DNA of 64,000 nt from Pseudoalteromonas rubra (GTDB taxonomy: Bacteria; Pseudomonadota; Gammaproteobacteria; Enterobacterales; Alteromonadaceae): assembly GCF_000967655.1 (NCBI RefSeq), contig NZ_JXYA01000032.1:1-64000 (forward strand), in the 5' to 3' direction. The notes under the pieces were generated by a model, which saw nothing but the letters and a program-made list of their open reading frames with translations, was not told the DNA's origin and did no database searches. Shown piece by piece: positions 9,019-20,011 of the stretch. Every line of letters starts with the position of its first letter. The first letter of the stretch is position 1. A program made the position numbers and the translations under genes.

Positions 9019-10127
9019 TGTTGCAGGCCTGTATGGTGGTTGAAAAAGCCCAGCCAGCGGATTTAGCCGAACTGGTTGAGCTGGAAGCACGCTGCTTTAA
9101 CAGCGACAGGCTTAGTCGCCGCCAGTTTAAGCATCATATCGGGTTTGAGCACAGTCTGTTGCTGACGGCCCGGCTGGCAGGTGAGCTGGTGGGCTATGGG
9201 CTGCTGTGGTTGCATCAGGGAACACGACTGGCACGTTTGTACTCACTGGCGGTATCGCAGGAGCACCAGGGCAAGGGCATTGCCAGGCAGCTAATGGCTG
9301 AACTTGAGTCCCAGGCGGCCCAATTGGGTTGGCTGTATATGCGGCTGGAAGTGGCCAGGCGCAACACGGCAGCGATCGCCCTGTACAAGAAACTGGGTTA
9401 CAGGGTGTTTGGCGAATATCATAACTACTACGAAGATCACGATGATGCACTGAGAATGCAAAAGTGCATTCGCAAGCGCACTGAACAGGTGACTTTGCAG
9501 GTTGCGCCCTGGTATCAACAGACGACAGAGTTCACCTGCGGGCCGGCGTCTTTGATGATGGCGATGGCCAGCATAGATCCGGGTTGCATGGGCGATCAAA
9601 GCCTGGAGCTGGAGATCTGGCGTGAAGCTACGACCATTTTTATGACCTCGGGGCATGGGGGGTGTCACCCCTTTGGCCTGGCACTGGCCGCAGAAAGGCG
9701 CGGCTTTGCCACAGAAGTGGTGGTCAACACGGCCCAGCCTTTGTTTATTGATGGGGTGCGCAACGAGCAGAAAAAACAGGTGATGACGCTGGTACACGAG
9801 CAGTTTAAGCAAGAGTGCGAATATCGGGATATCCCAATTCAGTGCACCAGCCTTAAACTTGAACAGGTAGAGCAGTGGTTGTCTGAGGGCAGTTCGGTGT
9901 TGGCCTTGATCAGTACATACCGGTTAAACGGCAAAAAGGCACCACACTGGGTGTTAATCACCGGCATTGATGCTCTGTGCTTATATGTCAATGATCCGGA
10001 TGTGGAAGAGGATCAGGAAGCAATCGATTGCCAGCAGGTGCCGATTGCCCGCGAGGACTTTGAAAAAATGGCCACCTTTGGCGCGAGCAAACTGAGTGCC
10101 CTGGTGGTGGTGCATGAGTCTTTCTGA
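9018..10127 (+). CDS. GNAT acetyltransferase fused to C39-like cysteine peptidase
   Basis: A 369-residue two-domain protein. Residues 5-150 form a GNAT N-acetyltransferase with the acetyl-CoA loop QEHQGKGIAR (81-90) and the typical NTAAIALYKKLGYR segment (116-129). Residues 160-369 form a C39/papain-like domain of the DUF3335 type, with a catalytic-looking Cys174 in TCGPASL, His311 in HWVLITG and Asn326-Asp327 in VNDPD, so the triad appears intact. There is no signal peptide or membrane segment, so it probably acts in the cytosol. It is coupled by one overlapping base to the RimK-type ligase, which suggests the pair builds, acylates or trims a common peptide-like substrate. That role is inference. 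Confidence 0.85.
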   Translation: MLQACMVVEKAQPADLAELVELEARCFNSDRLSRRQFKHHIGFEHSLLLTARLAGELVGYGLLWLHQGTRLARLYSLAVSQEHQGKGIARQLMAELESQAAQLGWLYMRLEVARRNTAAIALYKKLGYRVFGEYHNYYEDHDDALRMQKCIRKRTEQVTLQVAPWYQQTTEFTCGPASLMMAMASIDPGCMGDQSLELEIWREATTIFMTSGHGGCHPFGLALAAERRGFATEVVVNTAQPLFIDGVRNEQKKQVMTLVHEQFKQECEYRDIPIQCTSLKLEQVEQWLSEGSSVLALISTYRLNGKKAPHWVLITGIDALCLYVNDPDVEEDQEAIDCQQVPIAREDFEKMATFGASKLSALVVVHESF

Positions 10128-10144
10128 CCAGATACAGCGTAATG

Positions 10145-10173
10145 AAAAGGGCCGCTTATTGAGCGGCCCTTTT
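10145..10173. terminator. Bidirectional terminator
   Basis: Perfect 12-bp stem AAAAGGGCCGCT with loop TATTG and its complement, between the convergent GNAT-C39 and chemoreceptor genes. Confidence 0.92.
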
Positions 10174-10193
10174 ACATTCAGTATCGACTGAGA

Positions 10194-12209
10194 TCAGACT
10201 CGGAACTGATCAACCGACTGCCTTAGCTCTTCGGCCAGCTTGGCCACTTCAGAGCTTGAGATAGACGTCTGGTTTGCGCCCTCAGCCGTTTGTTCGGCGA
10301 TGGTCACGATGGACTCCAGGCGTTCACTGATCTCCTGAGAAACCTGCTGCTGCTCGTTGGCGGCATTGGCAATTTCCTCACTGACGTCGTGTGCACGCGA
10401 CACCGCATCTGTGATTGAGTTGAGCGCTTCATTCGCAACATCACTTTGGTGAACACATGATTCAGCCTGCTGCTGGCCTTTCGACATCGCGCTGACGGCT
10501 TCTTCGGCGCCGCTTTGCAGCGACTCGATCATGGCCTGGATCTCCTGAGTTGACTCTTGCGTCTTGCTGGCAAGCGAGCGAACTTCATCAGCAACCACCG
10601 CAAAGCCACGGCCTTGCTCACCAGCACGGGCCGCCTCAATGGCTGCGTTCAGTGCCAGCAGGTTAGTTTGCTCTGCAATGCCGCGAATAACATCCAGGAT
10701 CCCGCCAATGGCTGAGCTGTCCTGATGCAGTTTGTTGATCACCTGAGACACAGCCTCCACCTCGTGAGCCAGTTGCTCAATGGTGTGCTTGTTGTCCTGA
10801 GAAATGCCTTTGACTCGCTCGGCTTCTTTATCGGCGTTTTTGATCTCTTGCAATGCCTGGTGCGCACTGTTGCTAACGCCATGCGCTGTGCTGCTCATTT
10901 CTGTGGTAGCCGTCGCTGCTTGTTCAACCTGAGACTGCTGGCTCTTAATCGCCTGGCTCGACTCTATAGTGATGGCCGAAGTCTCTTCAGAGGCTGCTGC
11001 CAGCTGAGTGGAGCGTGACACGATACCTGTAATGAGTTCACGCAGGCTGGCGATGAGGCTATTACAGCTGCGTGCCAGTTCGCCAAATTCATCTTTTGCC
11101 GAGTCATCCAGGGTTTGCGTCATGTCGCCGCGCGCTACGATATTTAGTACCCGGTTTACTTCAGCCAGAGGTTTAGTAATGCGGCTGACGGTCAAATACG
11201 CAATCACAATGGCTAACAGGGCTGCCATGATCATGCCGACCCAGGTCCACATATTAGCTGAGGTTACATCTGCTCGTACTTCGTCCTGAATATCAAACGC
11301 CAGTTGCTTAGATTGCGCAACCAGCTCGCCAAGTTGTTTGAGTGCCGCATTGGTGGTGGTCTCCGCAGCGTCCAGCTCGGTGCGGGTTTTTTGTCTTGCC
11401 GCGATCAGCTGACCGACATTGCCGGCAATACCATCTGCGCCTTTTAATTGGGTAAGCAGGTCGTCATAATATTGCTGCAAGTCGTCTGCCAGGGTGCTGT
11501 CGAGCTGCGTGACCGTGGTTGTCATTAGCGCCATATTGCGTTCCAGCTCTTCGAGCACATAGGCCTGTTCTTTTGTGACAATATCCAGCGTATTACGCTC
11601 TTTGATGGTCATCATATCTGTGCTGGTGGTCACCGCAGAGCTGAACAGGTTTTCCAGCTTGGTGGCGGCCTGATAAGCGCGGCCATCCGTGTCCTGCAAG
11701 CCATCTAAGTCGAGAATATCGAGCACCACAGTGGTGGCATCTTCGGCCGCCATTTCGGTATCTTCAAGTTGCTGTTTAAGGGTTTTTACCAGCATCAGTT
11801 CGCGGGCTTTGTTGCTGAGCAAGTCCTGCACTGAAGTAGAAAATTGCTTAAAGCTGGCCTCGACCTGGCGTTTACTTTGTGCCAGCCCGGGGTCCTGGTC
11901 AACCACAGCACCTAACTCAGAAAAGGTTTTATTAAACGCTTGCTGGCGTTCGTTAAATTTAGCCTTGAGTGAATTAAGTTCATCAGGTGACTGGGTAAAG
12001 TAACTGCCCTGAGCCAGTTTACTCATTTGAGTAAATTCAATCTGTAAGGCAGCACTGCTGTCCAGAGCGGGCAATGAGAGCGAATTAACCAGTCTTGTGG
12101 AATTATCAATATTGGCGATCCTCAGCAGCGAGTTTCCTCCGATCATCAACAGGAGCAGAGTGATTATAATAAAACCACCCCAGATACGTTGGCTTACAGT
12201 CAAATTCAT
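10194..12209 (-). CDS. Methyl-accepting chemotaxis protein
   Basis: Transmembrane chemoreceptor of 671 residues. A first membrane segment at residues 10-30 is followed by a large periplasmic, mostly helical sensor region of about 285 residues, a second membrane segment near 318-340 and a HAMP linker. The cytoplasmic signalling coiled coil has the hairpin-tip sequence [20 protein letters not shown] near residue 520, which contacts CheA and CheW. The C-terminus lacks a CheR-binding pentapeptide. The ligand is unknown. It stands alone between two terminated or divergent units. Confidence 0.95.
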   Translation of the reverse strand: MNLTVSQRIWGGFIIITLLLLMIGGNSLLRIANIDNSTRLVNSLSLPALDSSAALQIEFTQMSKLAQGSYFTQSPDELNSLKAKFNERQQAFNKTFSELGAVVDQDPGLAQSKRQVEASFKQFSTSVQDLLSNKARELMLVKTLKQQLEDTEMAAEDATTVVLDILDLDGLQDTDGRAYQAATKLENLFSSAVTTSTDMMTIKERNTLDIVTKEQAYVLEELERNMALMTTTVTQLDSTLADDLQQYYDDLLTQLKGADGIAGNVGQLIAARQKTRTELDAAETTTNAALKQLGELVAQSKQLAFDIQDEVRADVTSANMWTWVGMIMAALLAIVIAYLTVSRITKPLAEVNRVLNIVARGDMTQTLDDSAKDEFGELARSCNSLIASLRELITGIVSRSTQLAAASEETSAITIESSQAIKSQQSQVEQAATATTEMSSTAHGVSNSAHQALQEIKNADKEAERVKGISQDNKHTIEQLAHEVEAVSQVINKLHQDSSAIGGILDVIRGIAEQTNLLALNAAIEAARAGEQGRGFAVVADEVRSLASKTQESTQEIQAMIESLQSGAEEAVSAMSKGQQQAESCVHQSDVANEALNSITDAVSRAHDVSEEIANAANEQQQVSQEISERLESIVTIAEQTAEGANQTSISSSEVAKLAEELRQSVDQFRV

Positions 12210-12322
12210 ACGGGTACCATCAAATTAAAGCTGAATGAATGCTTATCGGATTTATTGCGCGATAGTTAAGTATTTTATAGCAGATGTGAATTCAAAATTC
12301 AGTAAAATCGGCCGAGAAACAG

Positions 12323-13120
12323 TTAATTGCTCGAAATTTGCTCGTTTGAGTCTAAATCAAGCAGGGTCATGGGTCCGCCCCATACACAACCTGTATCTAA
12401 AGCAGTGACATTGGGTATATTGGTGATGCCCTGCAAAGCAGCCCAGTGCCCAAAAAGGTAACGGTTTGGGTCGTCCTGAAAGCGCGGGTGGGTAAACCAG
12501 GGTCGCAATTCGCCTGCATCATCCAGCGTGCCCTTATTGTCAAAATCCAGATGCCATTGAGGCGTCAGAAAGCGCATTCGGGTAAACACATTGACGATGG
12601 TGTTGAAGCGGCTTTGCTCATCTTCGTCGAGCAGCAATCGGGGCTCTTTGCCATACATGGCACTCAAAAACGGCTTGGCTTCTTCGCCCATATATTTTTG
12701 CTGGGCCCAGCGGCCCAAGGTCAGCGCTTGGTCAATCTGCCAGTGCGGGTGAATGCCAGCATGAGAAATAAAGGTGTGATATTTTTCAAGATATACGCAC
12801 AGTGGCTGAGCGCGTAAAAAGCGCAGGTAATCTGGCAGTTTACTGTGTTGATACAGGGCGTCGAGTTTATCTTTGGGATTGGGAGTTTTGCCTTGCAACA
12901 CGTTGCAGATCAGGTGCAAATCGTGATTACCCAGTGTAATGGTGACGCAGTCCTGATGGCGAAACACAAACTCAAGGCAGCCGAGCGAATCGGGACCCCG
13001 GGCAACAATATCGCCAACCAGATAAAGGTGATCTCGGGCTGGGTTAAAAGCAACTTCCTGCAATAGCTGCTTTAACGGGGCAAAGCAGCCTTGCAGATCG
13101 CCCACCACATAATTGGCCAT
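12323..13120 (-). CDS. apaH: Symmetrical bis(5'-nucleosyl)-tetraphosphatase
   Basis: Hydrolyses diadenosine tetraphosphate to two ADP and can also act on nucleoside-tetraphosphate RNA caps. The 265-residue protein shows the metallophosphatase motifs GDLQGC (residues 7-12), VGDIVARGPDS (35-45) and LGNHDLH (63-69), with HAGIHPHW further on. Its ATG overlaps the apaG stop by one base, so it is the last gene of the lptD operon and translationally coupled. Confidence 0.97.
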   Translation of the reverse strand: MANYVVGDLQGCFAPLKQLLQEVAFNPARDHLYLVGDIVARGPDSLGCLEFVFRHQDCVTITLGNHDLHLICNVLQGKTPNPKDKLDALYQHSKLPDYLRFLRAQPLCVYLEKYHTFISHAGIHPHWQIDQALTLGRWAQQKYMGEEAKPFLSAMYGKEPRLLLDEDEQSRFNTIVNVFTRMRFLTPQWHLDFDNKGTLDDAGELRPWFTHPRFQDDPNRYLFGHWAALQGITNIPNVTALDTGCVWGGPMTLLDLDSNEQISSN

Positions 13121-13509
13121 TAGTGCAGGATATCCGGACGACTCAGTCTGAATACCTGAATGGGGGCGCGAAACTCAGTGCCAAACTCGTTGCGCATTAC
13201 GTAGTAGCCTTCCATGGTACCGACAGGCGTATCTAATACGGCACCGCTGGTGTACTGGTAACTTTCACCCGGGCGAATAGTCGGTTGTTCGCCCACTACG
13301 CCGTCGCCTTCAACCTCGGTTTCTTTGCCGTTGGCGTCGGTGATAAGCCAATAACGGCTTTCCAGTTTGGCATTGCACAAGCTGTGATTTTTAATGGTAA
13401 TGGTGTAGGCAAAGACGTATTTGTCTTTGTCTGGCTGAGATTGACCTTCAACATAGAAGGTCTCTACAGATACTTTGATCGGTGAGCCGATCTCACTCTT
13501 TGTTGTCAT
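13120..13509 (-). CDS. apaG: ApaG domain protein
   Basis: A 129-residue single-domain protein of the ApaG/CorD family with an immunoglobulin-like beta fold. It contains the family segments [41 protein letters not shown] and GTMEGYYVM. In E. coli mutants it affects cobalt sensitivity and its role is not settled. Its start overlaps rsmA by 17 bases and its end overlaps apaH by one, keeping the conserved order. Confidence 0.97.
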   Translation of the reverse strand: MTTKSEIGSPIKVSVETFYVEGQSQPDKDKYVFAYTITIKNHSLCNAKLESRYWLITDANGKETEVEGDGVVGEQPTIRPGESYQYTSGAVLDTPVGTMEGYYVMRNEFGTEFRAPIQVFRLSRPDILH

Positions 13510-14299
13510 AGATCCAGTTTGCTATCTCAATAAATTGCGAAAGGGAAATATTCTCGGCACGTAAACTCGGGTCAATTCCGAGGTCGCTCAACTGCTCAGC
13601 TGTCATCAGGTTCGACAAACTGTTGCGCAGTGTCTTACGTCTTTGATTGAAGGCTTCAAGACACACGGTATTGAGTACTTTGGTGCTCTTTGCACTACGT
13701 TGTTGTGCATCTTTGGGGATCAGTCTGACCACCGCTGAATCAACTTTTGGCGCTGGCTTAAAGCACGTTGGTGGTACCTGGATCACTGGAATGGCGTGAC
13801 AGTAGTATTGTGTCATCACACTCAACCGCCCATATGCCTTAGTGCCTGGCCCTGCGACCATGCGATTGACCACTTCTTTTTGCAGCATGAAATGCATGTG
13901 CTCGACCTGATCTGCAAATTCAAACAAATGAAACAGCAGTGGGGTAGAAACGTTATAAGGCAGGTTACCAAAAATCTTCAGCTTTGCGTCGCCTTTAAGC
14001 AGCGAAGAAAAATCAAACTTCATGGCATCGCCCTGATGCACCGTCAGTTTAGGCCCTAAAAAGGGGTGGTGGATCAGGCGCTCGGCCAGGTCACGGTCCA
14101 GTTCTACAACAGTTAGCCGGTCACTGAGTTCTACCACGGGCTCTGTGATGGCACCTAAACCTGGGCCAATCTCTACCAGGTTGTCTGTGGGCTTAGGATC
14201 GATGGCCGTGACAATCTTATCGATGATATTGCTGTCGTTAAGGAAGTTTTGGCCGAAGCGTTTACGGGCTCGGTGGCCCAAGTGTACTTTATCTGTCAT
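13493..14299 (-). CDS. rsmA: 16S rRNA dimethyladenosine transferase
   Basis: RsmA (KsgA) dimethylates two adjacent adenosines near the 3' end of 16S rRNA late in small-subunit assembly, using S-adenosylmethionine. The 268-residue protein shows [14 protein letters not shown] near residue 20, SAM motif [12 protein letters not shown] near residue 42 and the adenosine-methylase signature [16 protein letters not shown] near residue 110. Its start overlaps pdxA by four bases. Confidence 0.98.
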   Translation of the reverse strand: MTDKVHLGHRARKRFGQNFLNDSNIIDKIVTAIDPKPTDNLVEIGPGLGAITEPVVELSDRLTVVELDRDLAERLIHHPFLGPKLTVHQGDAMKFDFSSLLKGDAKLKIFGNLPYNVSTPLLFHLFEFADQVEHMHFMLQKEVVNRMVAGPGTKAYGRLSVMTQYYCHAIPVIQVPPTCFKPAPKVDSAVVRLIPKDAQQRSAKSTKVLNTVCLEAFNQRRKTLRNSLSNLMTAEQLSDLGIDPSLRAENISLSQFIEIANWIYDNKE

Positions 14300-15288
14300 G
14301 AACTCTGTGTTTTCTCGGTGGCGAGCTTAATTGCTTCGCGGATCGCTAATTCGAAACTACCGACTTCGGCGTTGCCACTGGCGGCGAGATCAAGTGCCGT
14401 GCCATGGTCAACAGAAGTGCGGATAAAGGGCAATCCGAGGGTAATATTAACCGAATTGCCAAATCCTTTGTATTTTAACACAGGTAAGCCCTGATCGTGA
14501 TACATTGCCAATACGGCATCGGTATTTTCCAGATATTTTGCCTGAAACAGGGTATCTGCGGGCAGTGGCCCGACAAAATGCATACCCTGTGCATTGAGCT
14601 CGGCTAACACCGGCTCTATGGTGTCGATTTCTTCATTGCCCAGATGGCCACCTTCGCCCGCATGGGGGTTCAGGCCACATACCAGCACATTGGGCTGTTC
14701 AATACCAAACTTGGTTTGCAAGTCCTGGTAAAGAATATGCGCAACCTTAGTCAGGCGCTCATGGGTAATGGCTTTTGACACATAAGCCAGCGGAATATGC
14801 GTGGTGACAAGCGCCACGCGCAGCCCTTCGGTGGCCAGCATCATCACCACATCGGGCGTGTTGGACTGTTGAGCAAAATACTCCGTATGACCACTGAACG
14901 AAATACCGGCGCGGTTGATAATGCCTTTGTGAACAGGCCCGGTCACCACCGCATCAAATGTACCGTCCATATTCTTTTCTGAGGCAATACGTAAAGTATC
15001 CAGTACATACTGGCCATTGCGCTCGTCCAGCTCTCCGGCGATAACGTCACAGCCTCTGTCTACCTGGAGGTAATAAATGCTGCCTGGTGGCGCAGCCTCA
15101 GCAGGCGCTGAGGGGTCGAACGGGATGAGCTCAATTTTCGTATCAAGCTCCCTGGCACGCTGTAGCATGATGTCTTTATCAACAACGGCGACCAACTGTG
15201 CTGGCCAGTCGTGTTGCGCCAGCTTGATGACCAAATCAGGCCCTATCCCTGCCGGTTCTCCGGGGGTGATTGCGATTCTTAAACTCAT
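14296..15288 (-). CDS. pdxA: 4-hydroxythreonine-4-phosphate dehydrogenase
   Basis: NAD-dependent enzyme of the DXP-dependent pyridoxal phosphate pathway. The 330-residue protein starts with [16 protein letters not shown] and holds the metal-binding histidine regions [20 protein letters not shown] near residue 130, [13 protein letters not shown] near residue 205 and [16 protein letters not shown] near residue 265. It lies 13 bases after surA and overlaps rsmA. PLP is used in this window by PigE and PigH. Confidence 0.97.
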   Translation of the reverse strand: MSLRIAITPGEPAGIGPDLVIKLAQHDWPAQLVAVVDKDIMLQRARELDTKIELIPFDPSAPAEAAPPGSIYYLQVDRGCDVIAGELDERNGQYVLDTLRIASEKNMDGTFDAVVTGPVHKGIINRAGISFSGHTEYFAQQSNTPDVVMMLATEGLRVALVTTHIPLAYVSKAITHERLTKVAHILYQDLQTKFGIEQPNVLVCGLNPHAGEGGHLGNEEIDTIEPVLAELNAQGMHFVGPLPADTLFQAKYLENTDAVLAMYHDQGLPVLKYKGFGNSVNITLGLPFIRTSVDHGTALDLAASGNAEVGSFELAIREAIKLATEKTQSS

Positions 15289-15301
15289 CTTAGTTCTTCT
15301 A

Positions 15302-16588
15302 TTAGTCGATTACTTCTACGTGTGCTTGCTCGCGTATTTCACGCATCCACTTAAAGCTCTCTTCCTTAAATTTACGGCGAAACAGAAGTTGGTGGGCACG
15401 GTTTGCTTTTGCTTGTTCTGTTTTATCAGCAACGCGTTTATCGAGCAACTGCACGATGTGCCAGCCAAAAGTACTTCTGAACGGCTCACTGATCTCATTT
15501 TGCTCGAGCGACATTAACGTATCGCGAAACGCAGGCACATAGGTGGTTGGATCTGTCCAGTCGTACTCACCGCCTTTAAGCGCCGAGCCGGGATCTTCCG
15601 AGTGCTCTTTAGCCAATTCTGCAAAGTCGGCTTTACCGGCACGCAGGTCTTCTACAAAGCCCGCTAACATATCCCGCGCTTTCTCTTCACTGAGGATGAT
15701 AGACGGTTTGATCAGAATATGGCGAGAGCGCATTTCAACTCGCTCGACAACCTGACGACCACGAATATCCTGCACTTTTAGAATGTGGAAACCGGCACCT
15801 GAGCGCAATGGACCTATAATATCGTCCTTCTTTTTGCCTTTGACGGCCTCAGCAAACAAAGTAGGCATTTCATTGATACTCATCCAGCCAAGCTGACCAC
15901 CGTCCAGCGCTTTTGCACCACTGGAAGAGGCGATAGCGATACGCTTAAACTCTTTGCCTTCATTGAGGAACTCAATGACTTTTTCCGCACGCTCACGGGC
16001 ATTCTGAACATCTTCCGGGTTCGCTTTACTTTCTACTTTGACCAGGATGTGGCCGATGTCATATTCTTCTGACTGGCCTGTTTGTTGTTCTAAAATTTGT
16101 TGTAAGTTAGCAATTTCCTGCGGGCTGATATAGATACGGCGATCAACAGCGCCGCGTTGCACCTGAGATATCATGATCTCAGTACGAATTTCTTCCCGAT
16201 AAGCCTGGAAACTCTCACCTGAGGCTTCAATAGACTGACGTAAGTCAGCAATGGTGCCGCCCTGATCTTTAGCCATGTTGGCCAGTGTCTGATCAAGCTG
16301 CGCGTCGGAAATTTCCATGCCCATCCGTGCAGCCAGCTGCTCCATTAGCACCTGATCAACGAGCTTTTCGATGGCCTGAATACGCAGTACTTTGTCTGAC
16401 GGCAGCTCAGTGTTTTGTTGCTCCGCTTGCTTTTTAACGCGGTTCAGGATCTTATCCACTTCACTTTTGAGTACCACACCGTCGTTAACCGTTGCGACTA
16501 CTTTATCCAGCTGGACACGCTCAGCCCAAACGGGGTGTGCCAGCGTCATACTTAAAATTGGAACTAATAACAGCTTTTTTAAATTCAT
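15302..16588 (-). CDS. surA: Periplasmic chaperone and peptidyl-prolyl isomerase SurA
   Basis: Escorts unfolded outer-membrane proteins, including LptD, across the periplasm to the Bam complex. The 428-residue precursor has a signal peptide ending near VWA-ERVQ (residue 22), an N-terminal SurA domain, and two parvulin domains, the first around residues 170-275 ([12 protein letters not shown]) and the second around 285-385 ([11 protein letters not shown]). It is directly downstream of lptD, the usual order, and is followed by pdxA. Confidence 0.97.
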   Translation of the reverse strand: MNLKKLLLVPILSMTLAHPVWAERVQLDKVVATVNDGVVLKSEVDKILNRVKKQAEQQNTELPSDKVLRIQAIEKLVDQVLMEQLAARMGMEISDAQLDQTLANMAKDQGGTIADLRQSIEASGESFQAYREEIRTEIMISQVQRGAVDRRIYISPQEIANLQQILEQQTGQSEEYDIGHILVKVESKANPEDVQNARERAEKVIEFLNEGKEFKRIAIASSSGAKALDGGQLGWMSINEMPTLFAEAVKGKKKDDIIGPLRSGAGFHILKVQDIRGRQVVERVEMRSRHILIKPSIILSEEKARDMLAGFVEDLRAGKADFAELAKEHSEDPGSALKGGEYDWTDPTTYVPAFRDTLMSLEQNEISEPFRSTFGWHIVQLLDKRVADKTEQAKANRAHQLLFRRKFKEESFKWMREIREQAHVEVID

Positions 16589-16602
16589 AAGAGTCTTTGT
16601 TG

Positions 16603-18885
16603 TTAATTATTTAAAAAGAACGGTCTGCGGTAACCAAAGATACCCGAACGTAGTAACTGGCTAGCATCATATCTTGATTTGCTGCCTAACCCTTTTAACA
16701 CAAAATTGATACCAAAGCTTGTGTCAAAAATGGCGTCATCACGTGAGATCGTTTGGTTGAGATCCGTTTGTATTTGACGTTTACCAGTTATGCGTACTGC
16801 CCAACAGCACGATTCGTACTGCAAACCGGCAAACACTTCAACGCTGCGGCTTGCCGTCAGGTCGCGATGATAGCTGGCAACCAGCTGCCAGTTTTCATCT
16901 ATGGGTAAACTACTGAACAGACCGATTTGATCAATTTCGTATCCTGAGACATCACTGGCGTAGTGATGGTTCAATTGAACGAGTTTTTTATTGCTGCCCC
17001 GGTAGTCGAGCGTCATATGGGACTGGATCAGCTCTTTCTCATCGGCATCATACTGCAAACCGGCAGAGAAGTACCAGCGGCGATGCCAGTGCAGCATACT
17101 TTCGGCTGCAAACAGGGCGTTGTAATTTTTACTACCAAACTCTTGGGTGGTCTGGTCGAGCGGGTTACTTTCCAGAGATTGCGCTGTGGGCTTGGCGGAG
17201 TCACTTAAATATAGGATCTGTCCCATGCTGAAGTTAAAGCGCTCGATATTACTGTTGTCGAACAAACGGGTGGTTGCACCCAAAGTGAATTGGTTAGCCT
17301 GTGCAATAAAGTCGACGCCCGAGAAACGCTGCTCGCGAAACAGGCCAAAAAAGTCATCCTGCATTTTAATGGTGTCATACAAGGCAATACCAGATTGGTC
17401 CTTTTTCGGGGTGTATAAGTATTGGATCTGTGGCTCCAATGTTTGCGTGCCTTGCTCTAAAATAAAATTGGTCGGGCGTTCGAGATTTAGCTGACCGTGT
17501 AAACGTAATTTAGGGAGCGTGCGCGACACAGATTTTTTATACTGGGATTGCGCGAATGCCTCGTCTCCGTCCTGCTCATAATAGGTATGCATCAGGCTCA
17601 GGTTGGAAGCAAAAGACCAGGCATGGGCATTGTGATCATAAGACACACTGGGCTCAAAGTGCACTCGGGTTGCGTCTGTCACCGTTAGCTCATCATTGGT
17701 AAAGCGACTTATCTGTCCTGTCAGCCCCCAGTTAAAGCCTTGGTAATTATGGGTAACATGGTTAACGGTCAGCTGAGGCAAAACGGCATAGGATTCCGTG
17801 TGGTTACCCAGGACTTCAAAGTTCTGTACTTTCAAATCAACAGCCCAGTCGTCGCCAAGGTAACTGAGTTGTCCGGTACGATAAAGCTGGGTGTCTGTTT
17901 CATTGGCGTACTGGGAGTCCAGATCTGAGATATAGGCGTCGTCACTGACATTGGTGACATCGACGCTGGCACGCCAGTTTTCATCAAAATAGCTGTTTTG
18001 TGTCCAGTTGACCAGGTAGCGCTCATCCAGCTGTTTGGCTGAGTCGTCTTGTTCTAAAAACTCAATGGCAAGCTGACCTTGATGTTGTTGGGTCAGATAA
18101 CGGAACTCAGAAATCAGCTGAGTGCCTTTTTTAGACATATAGCGTGGTGTGATGGTCGCGTCATAGTTGGGAGCCAGGTTTAAGTAGTAAGGCACCGCAA
18201 TCCCTAAACCACGGCGGCTGGAACTGCTGATAGTCGGCGTCAGTACACCCGATTTACGGCGATCATCAATGGGGAATGTAAAATAGGGCACATAAACAAC
18301 GGGCGTATCGAGTATTCTCAGGACCGTGTTGTGGGTTTCTCCCCAGCCACTATCCCGGTTCATAACGATATTGCTGGCCTCTATTGACCAAAATGGGGTT
18401 TCCCCCGGACAGGTGGTAAAGCTGGAGTTGAGCAGGTCTACCTGGTTGCTGGTCGCATGTAACTTTTCTGCGCTGCCATGGCCGTTTTGCTGAGTCAGCC
18501 AGTAATCGGCACCCAGCAGGCTGAACTCGTAATCTTTAAGATTGGCAAACATGCCGGTGCTGTTGACCAAAGTATAGGCATCCTGAAACACCAGCGGACC
18601 GGTGGCATTGAGCAACCCCTGTTGTTTGTCAATCAGCGCAGCCTCGGCTGACAAGCTCATCACACTGGAACTGATCACCACATTTCCGCTGAATTCTGCG
18701 CTGTCAACGCCTTGTAATTCTACGTTATCAGACTGAATGTCGATGGCGCCTTTGGGCAAGTCAGCGATGGGTTGCCAGTTTTTAGGCTGAAAGTAGTCTT
18801 TACACTGAAGGCCATCAATGTTCGAATTAGCAAAAGTCGCTGTACTGATTAGGGGAAGCACGAAAAGGCCCCAAGCTTTGCTCAT
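16603..18885 (-). CDS. lptD: LPS-assembly outer-membrane protein LptD
   Basis: With LptE, forms the outer-membrane translocon that inserts lipopolysaccharide into the outer leaflet. The 760-residue precursor has a signal peptide (cleavage near FAN-SN), an N-terminal LptA-like jellyroll (about residues 45-180, IDIQSDNVELQGVDSAEFSG) and a C-terminal barrel of roughly 500 residues with many aromatic strands. Cysteines near the N-terminus (residue 28), at CPGE and at the CC pair near residue 695 fit the disulfides this protein needs. It is the first gene of the operon and is divergent from amgK. Confidence 0.97.
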   Translation of the reverse strand: MSKAWGLFVLPLISTATFANSNIDGLQCKDYFQPKNWQPIADLPKGAIDIQSDNVELQGVDSAEFSGNVVISSSVMSLSAEAALIDKQQGLLNATGPLVFQDAYTLVNSTGMFANLKDYEFSLLGADYWLTQQNGHGSAEKLHATSNQVDLLNSSFTTCPGETPFWSIEASNIVMNRDSGWGETHNTVLRILDTPVVYVPYFTFPIDDRRKSGVLTPTISSSSRRGLGIAVPYYLNLAPNYDATITPRYMSKKGTQLISEFRYLTQQHQGQLAIEFLEQDDSAKQLDERYLVNWTQNSYFDENWRASVDVTNVSDDAYISDLDSQYANETDTQLYRTGQLSYLGDDWAVDLKVQNFEVLGNHTESYAVLPQLTVNHVTHNYQGFNWGLTGQISRFTNDELTVTDATRVHFEPSVSYDHNAHAWSFASNLSLMHTYYEQDGDEAFAQSQYKKSVSRTLPKLRLHGQLNLERPTNFILEQGTQTLEPQIQYLYTPKKDQSGIALYDTIKMQDDFFGLFREQRFSGVDFIAQANQFTLGATTRLFDNSNIERFNFSMGQILYLSDSAKPTAQSLESNPLDQTTQEFGSKNYNALFAAESMLHWHRRWYFSAGLQYDADEKELIQSHMTLDYRGSNKKLVQLNHHYASDVSGYEIDQIGLFSSLPIDENWQLVASYHRDLTASRSVEVFAGLQYESCCWAVRITGKRQIQTDLNQTISRDDAIFDTSFGINFVLKGLGSKSRYDASQLLRSGIFGYRRPFFLNN

Positions 18886-18982
18886 TTATCAACCTTGTTT
18901 GCCGAAATTCATTTTCAAGCCAGACATAATAAATGAAAAGCGTGTTAATTACAGTAGTTAAGAATAGGAAATAGTAAGAAAA

Positions 18983-20011
18983 ATGACCCCAAGCTTGTCA
19001 CCTGAGGTTGCGTCCCGAGCAAAGGCCAGAGCGGCCTTTTTACACAACCATTTTCATGCTGATCCACAGCAGGTCACGGCCCTTGACGGAGACGCGAGTT
19101 TTCGTCGCTACTTTCGCATTGCACACCGCGAAAACACCTTTATTTTGCTCGATGTCGCCCCTGAGGCAGGTAGCGTCAGTGCCTTTGTTGAGCTGAACAA
19201 AGTATTCAGTGCAGGTCAGGTCAGGGTCCCCCAGATCCTTGCTGCGGATTGTGCGCTGGGATTTGTATTACTGGAAGACCTTGGTACGCAGCACCTGGCC
19301 GACAGACTCAGTGCACAGCACCTGGCACAGGAAGACTATGAGTCCCTGATTAACATGCTGCCTGACATTGCCCGAATACCCGCCAGCCCCGACATGAAGC
19401 CCTATGATGCGGCTTTCATTGAGATGGAACTGGATATCTTTGGTGAGTGGTTACTTACTCATTGGTTAGGGTTTGAAATAACTGAGCATTGGCAGCAGCA
19501 ATGGGCTAACCTGAAGCAGGCTCTGGTGGCAAATATGCAGACACAAATGCAGGTCACAATGCACCGGGATTTCCACAGTCGCAATATTATGTGGCACAAC
19601 CAGCAGTGGGTAGTTATTGATTATCAGGATGCAGTGCAGGGGCCGGTCACCTACGACGTTGTTTCGTTACTTAAAGACTGTTATCACAGGCTGCCTGAAG
19701 TGCAATTTAGCCACCTGCAGCGCTACAGTTTCGAGGTCCTAAATGAGGCCGGACTATTGGGCTTATGTGATTACGATGAGTACCAACAGCAGCTGGCTTT
19801 GACTGGATTACAGCGCCACCTTAAGGCCGCGGGGATCTTCGCGCGCTTATATTTGCGTGATGGAAAACCGGGTTACTTAAAGAACATTTTGCCAACTTTG
19901 CAATACATTCAGGACACTGCAGAGTGTTTTGATGCATTTCAATGGCTTGCAACCAGTTTACAATCCGAGATAATACCCTTAGTGAAGGCTAAACTGGAAC
20001 AGCAACAATGA
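18983..20011 (+). CDS. amgK: N-acetylmuramate/N-acetylglucosamine anomeric kinase (aminoglycoside phosphotransferase fold)
   Basis: A 342-residue phosphotransferase-fold kinase. It carries GDASFRRYFRI near residue 35 (P-loop-like), the catalytic loop MHRDFHSRNIMW near residue 195 and the metal-binding VIDYQDAVQGP near residue 215. In Pseudomonas, AmgK phosphorylates MurNAc at the anomeric carbon so that MurU can make UDP-MurNAc, a salvage route for peptidoglycan sugars that bypasses MurA and fosfomycin. The ATG of murU overlaps the stop of this gene (ATGA), supporting the pair assignment. Confidence 0.9.
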   Translation: MTPSLSPEVASRAKARAAFLHNHFHADPQQVTALDGDASFRRYFRIAHRENTFILLDVAPEAGSVSAFVELNKVFSAGQVRVPQILAADCALGFVLLEDLGTQHLADRLSAQHLAQEDYESLINMLPDIARIPASPDMKPYDAAFIEMELDIFGEWLLTHWLGFEITEHWQQQWANLKQALVANMQTQMQVTMHRDFHSRNIMWHNQQWVVIDYQDAVQGPVTYDVVSLLKDCYHRLPEVQFSHLQRYSFEVLNEAGLLGLCDYDEYQQQLALTGLQRHLKAAGIFARLYLRDGKPGYLKNILPTLQYIQDTAECFDAFQWLATSLQSEIIPLVKAKLEQQQ

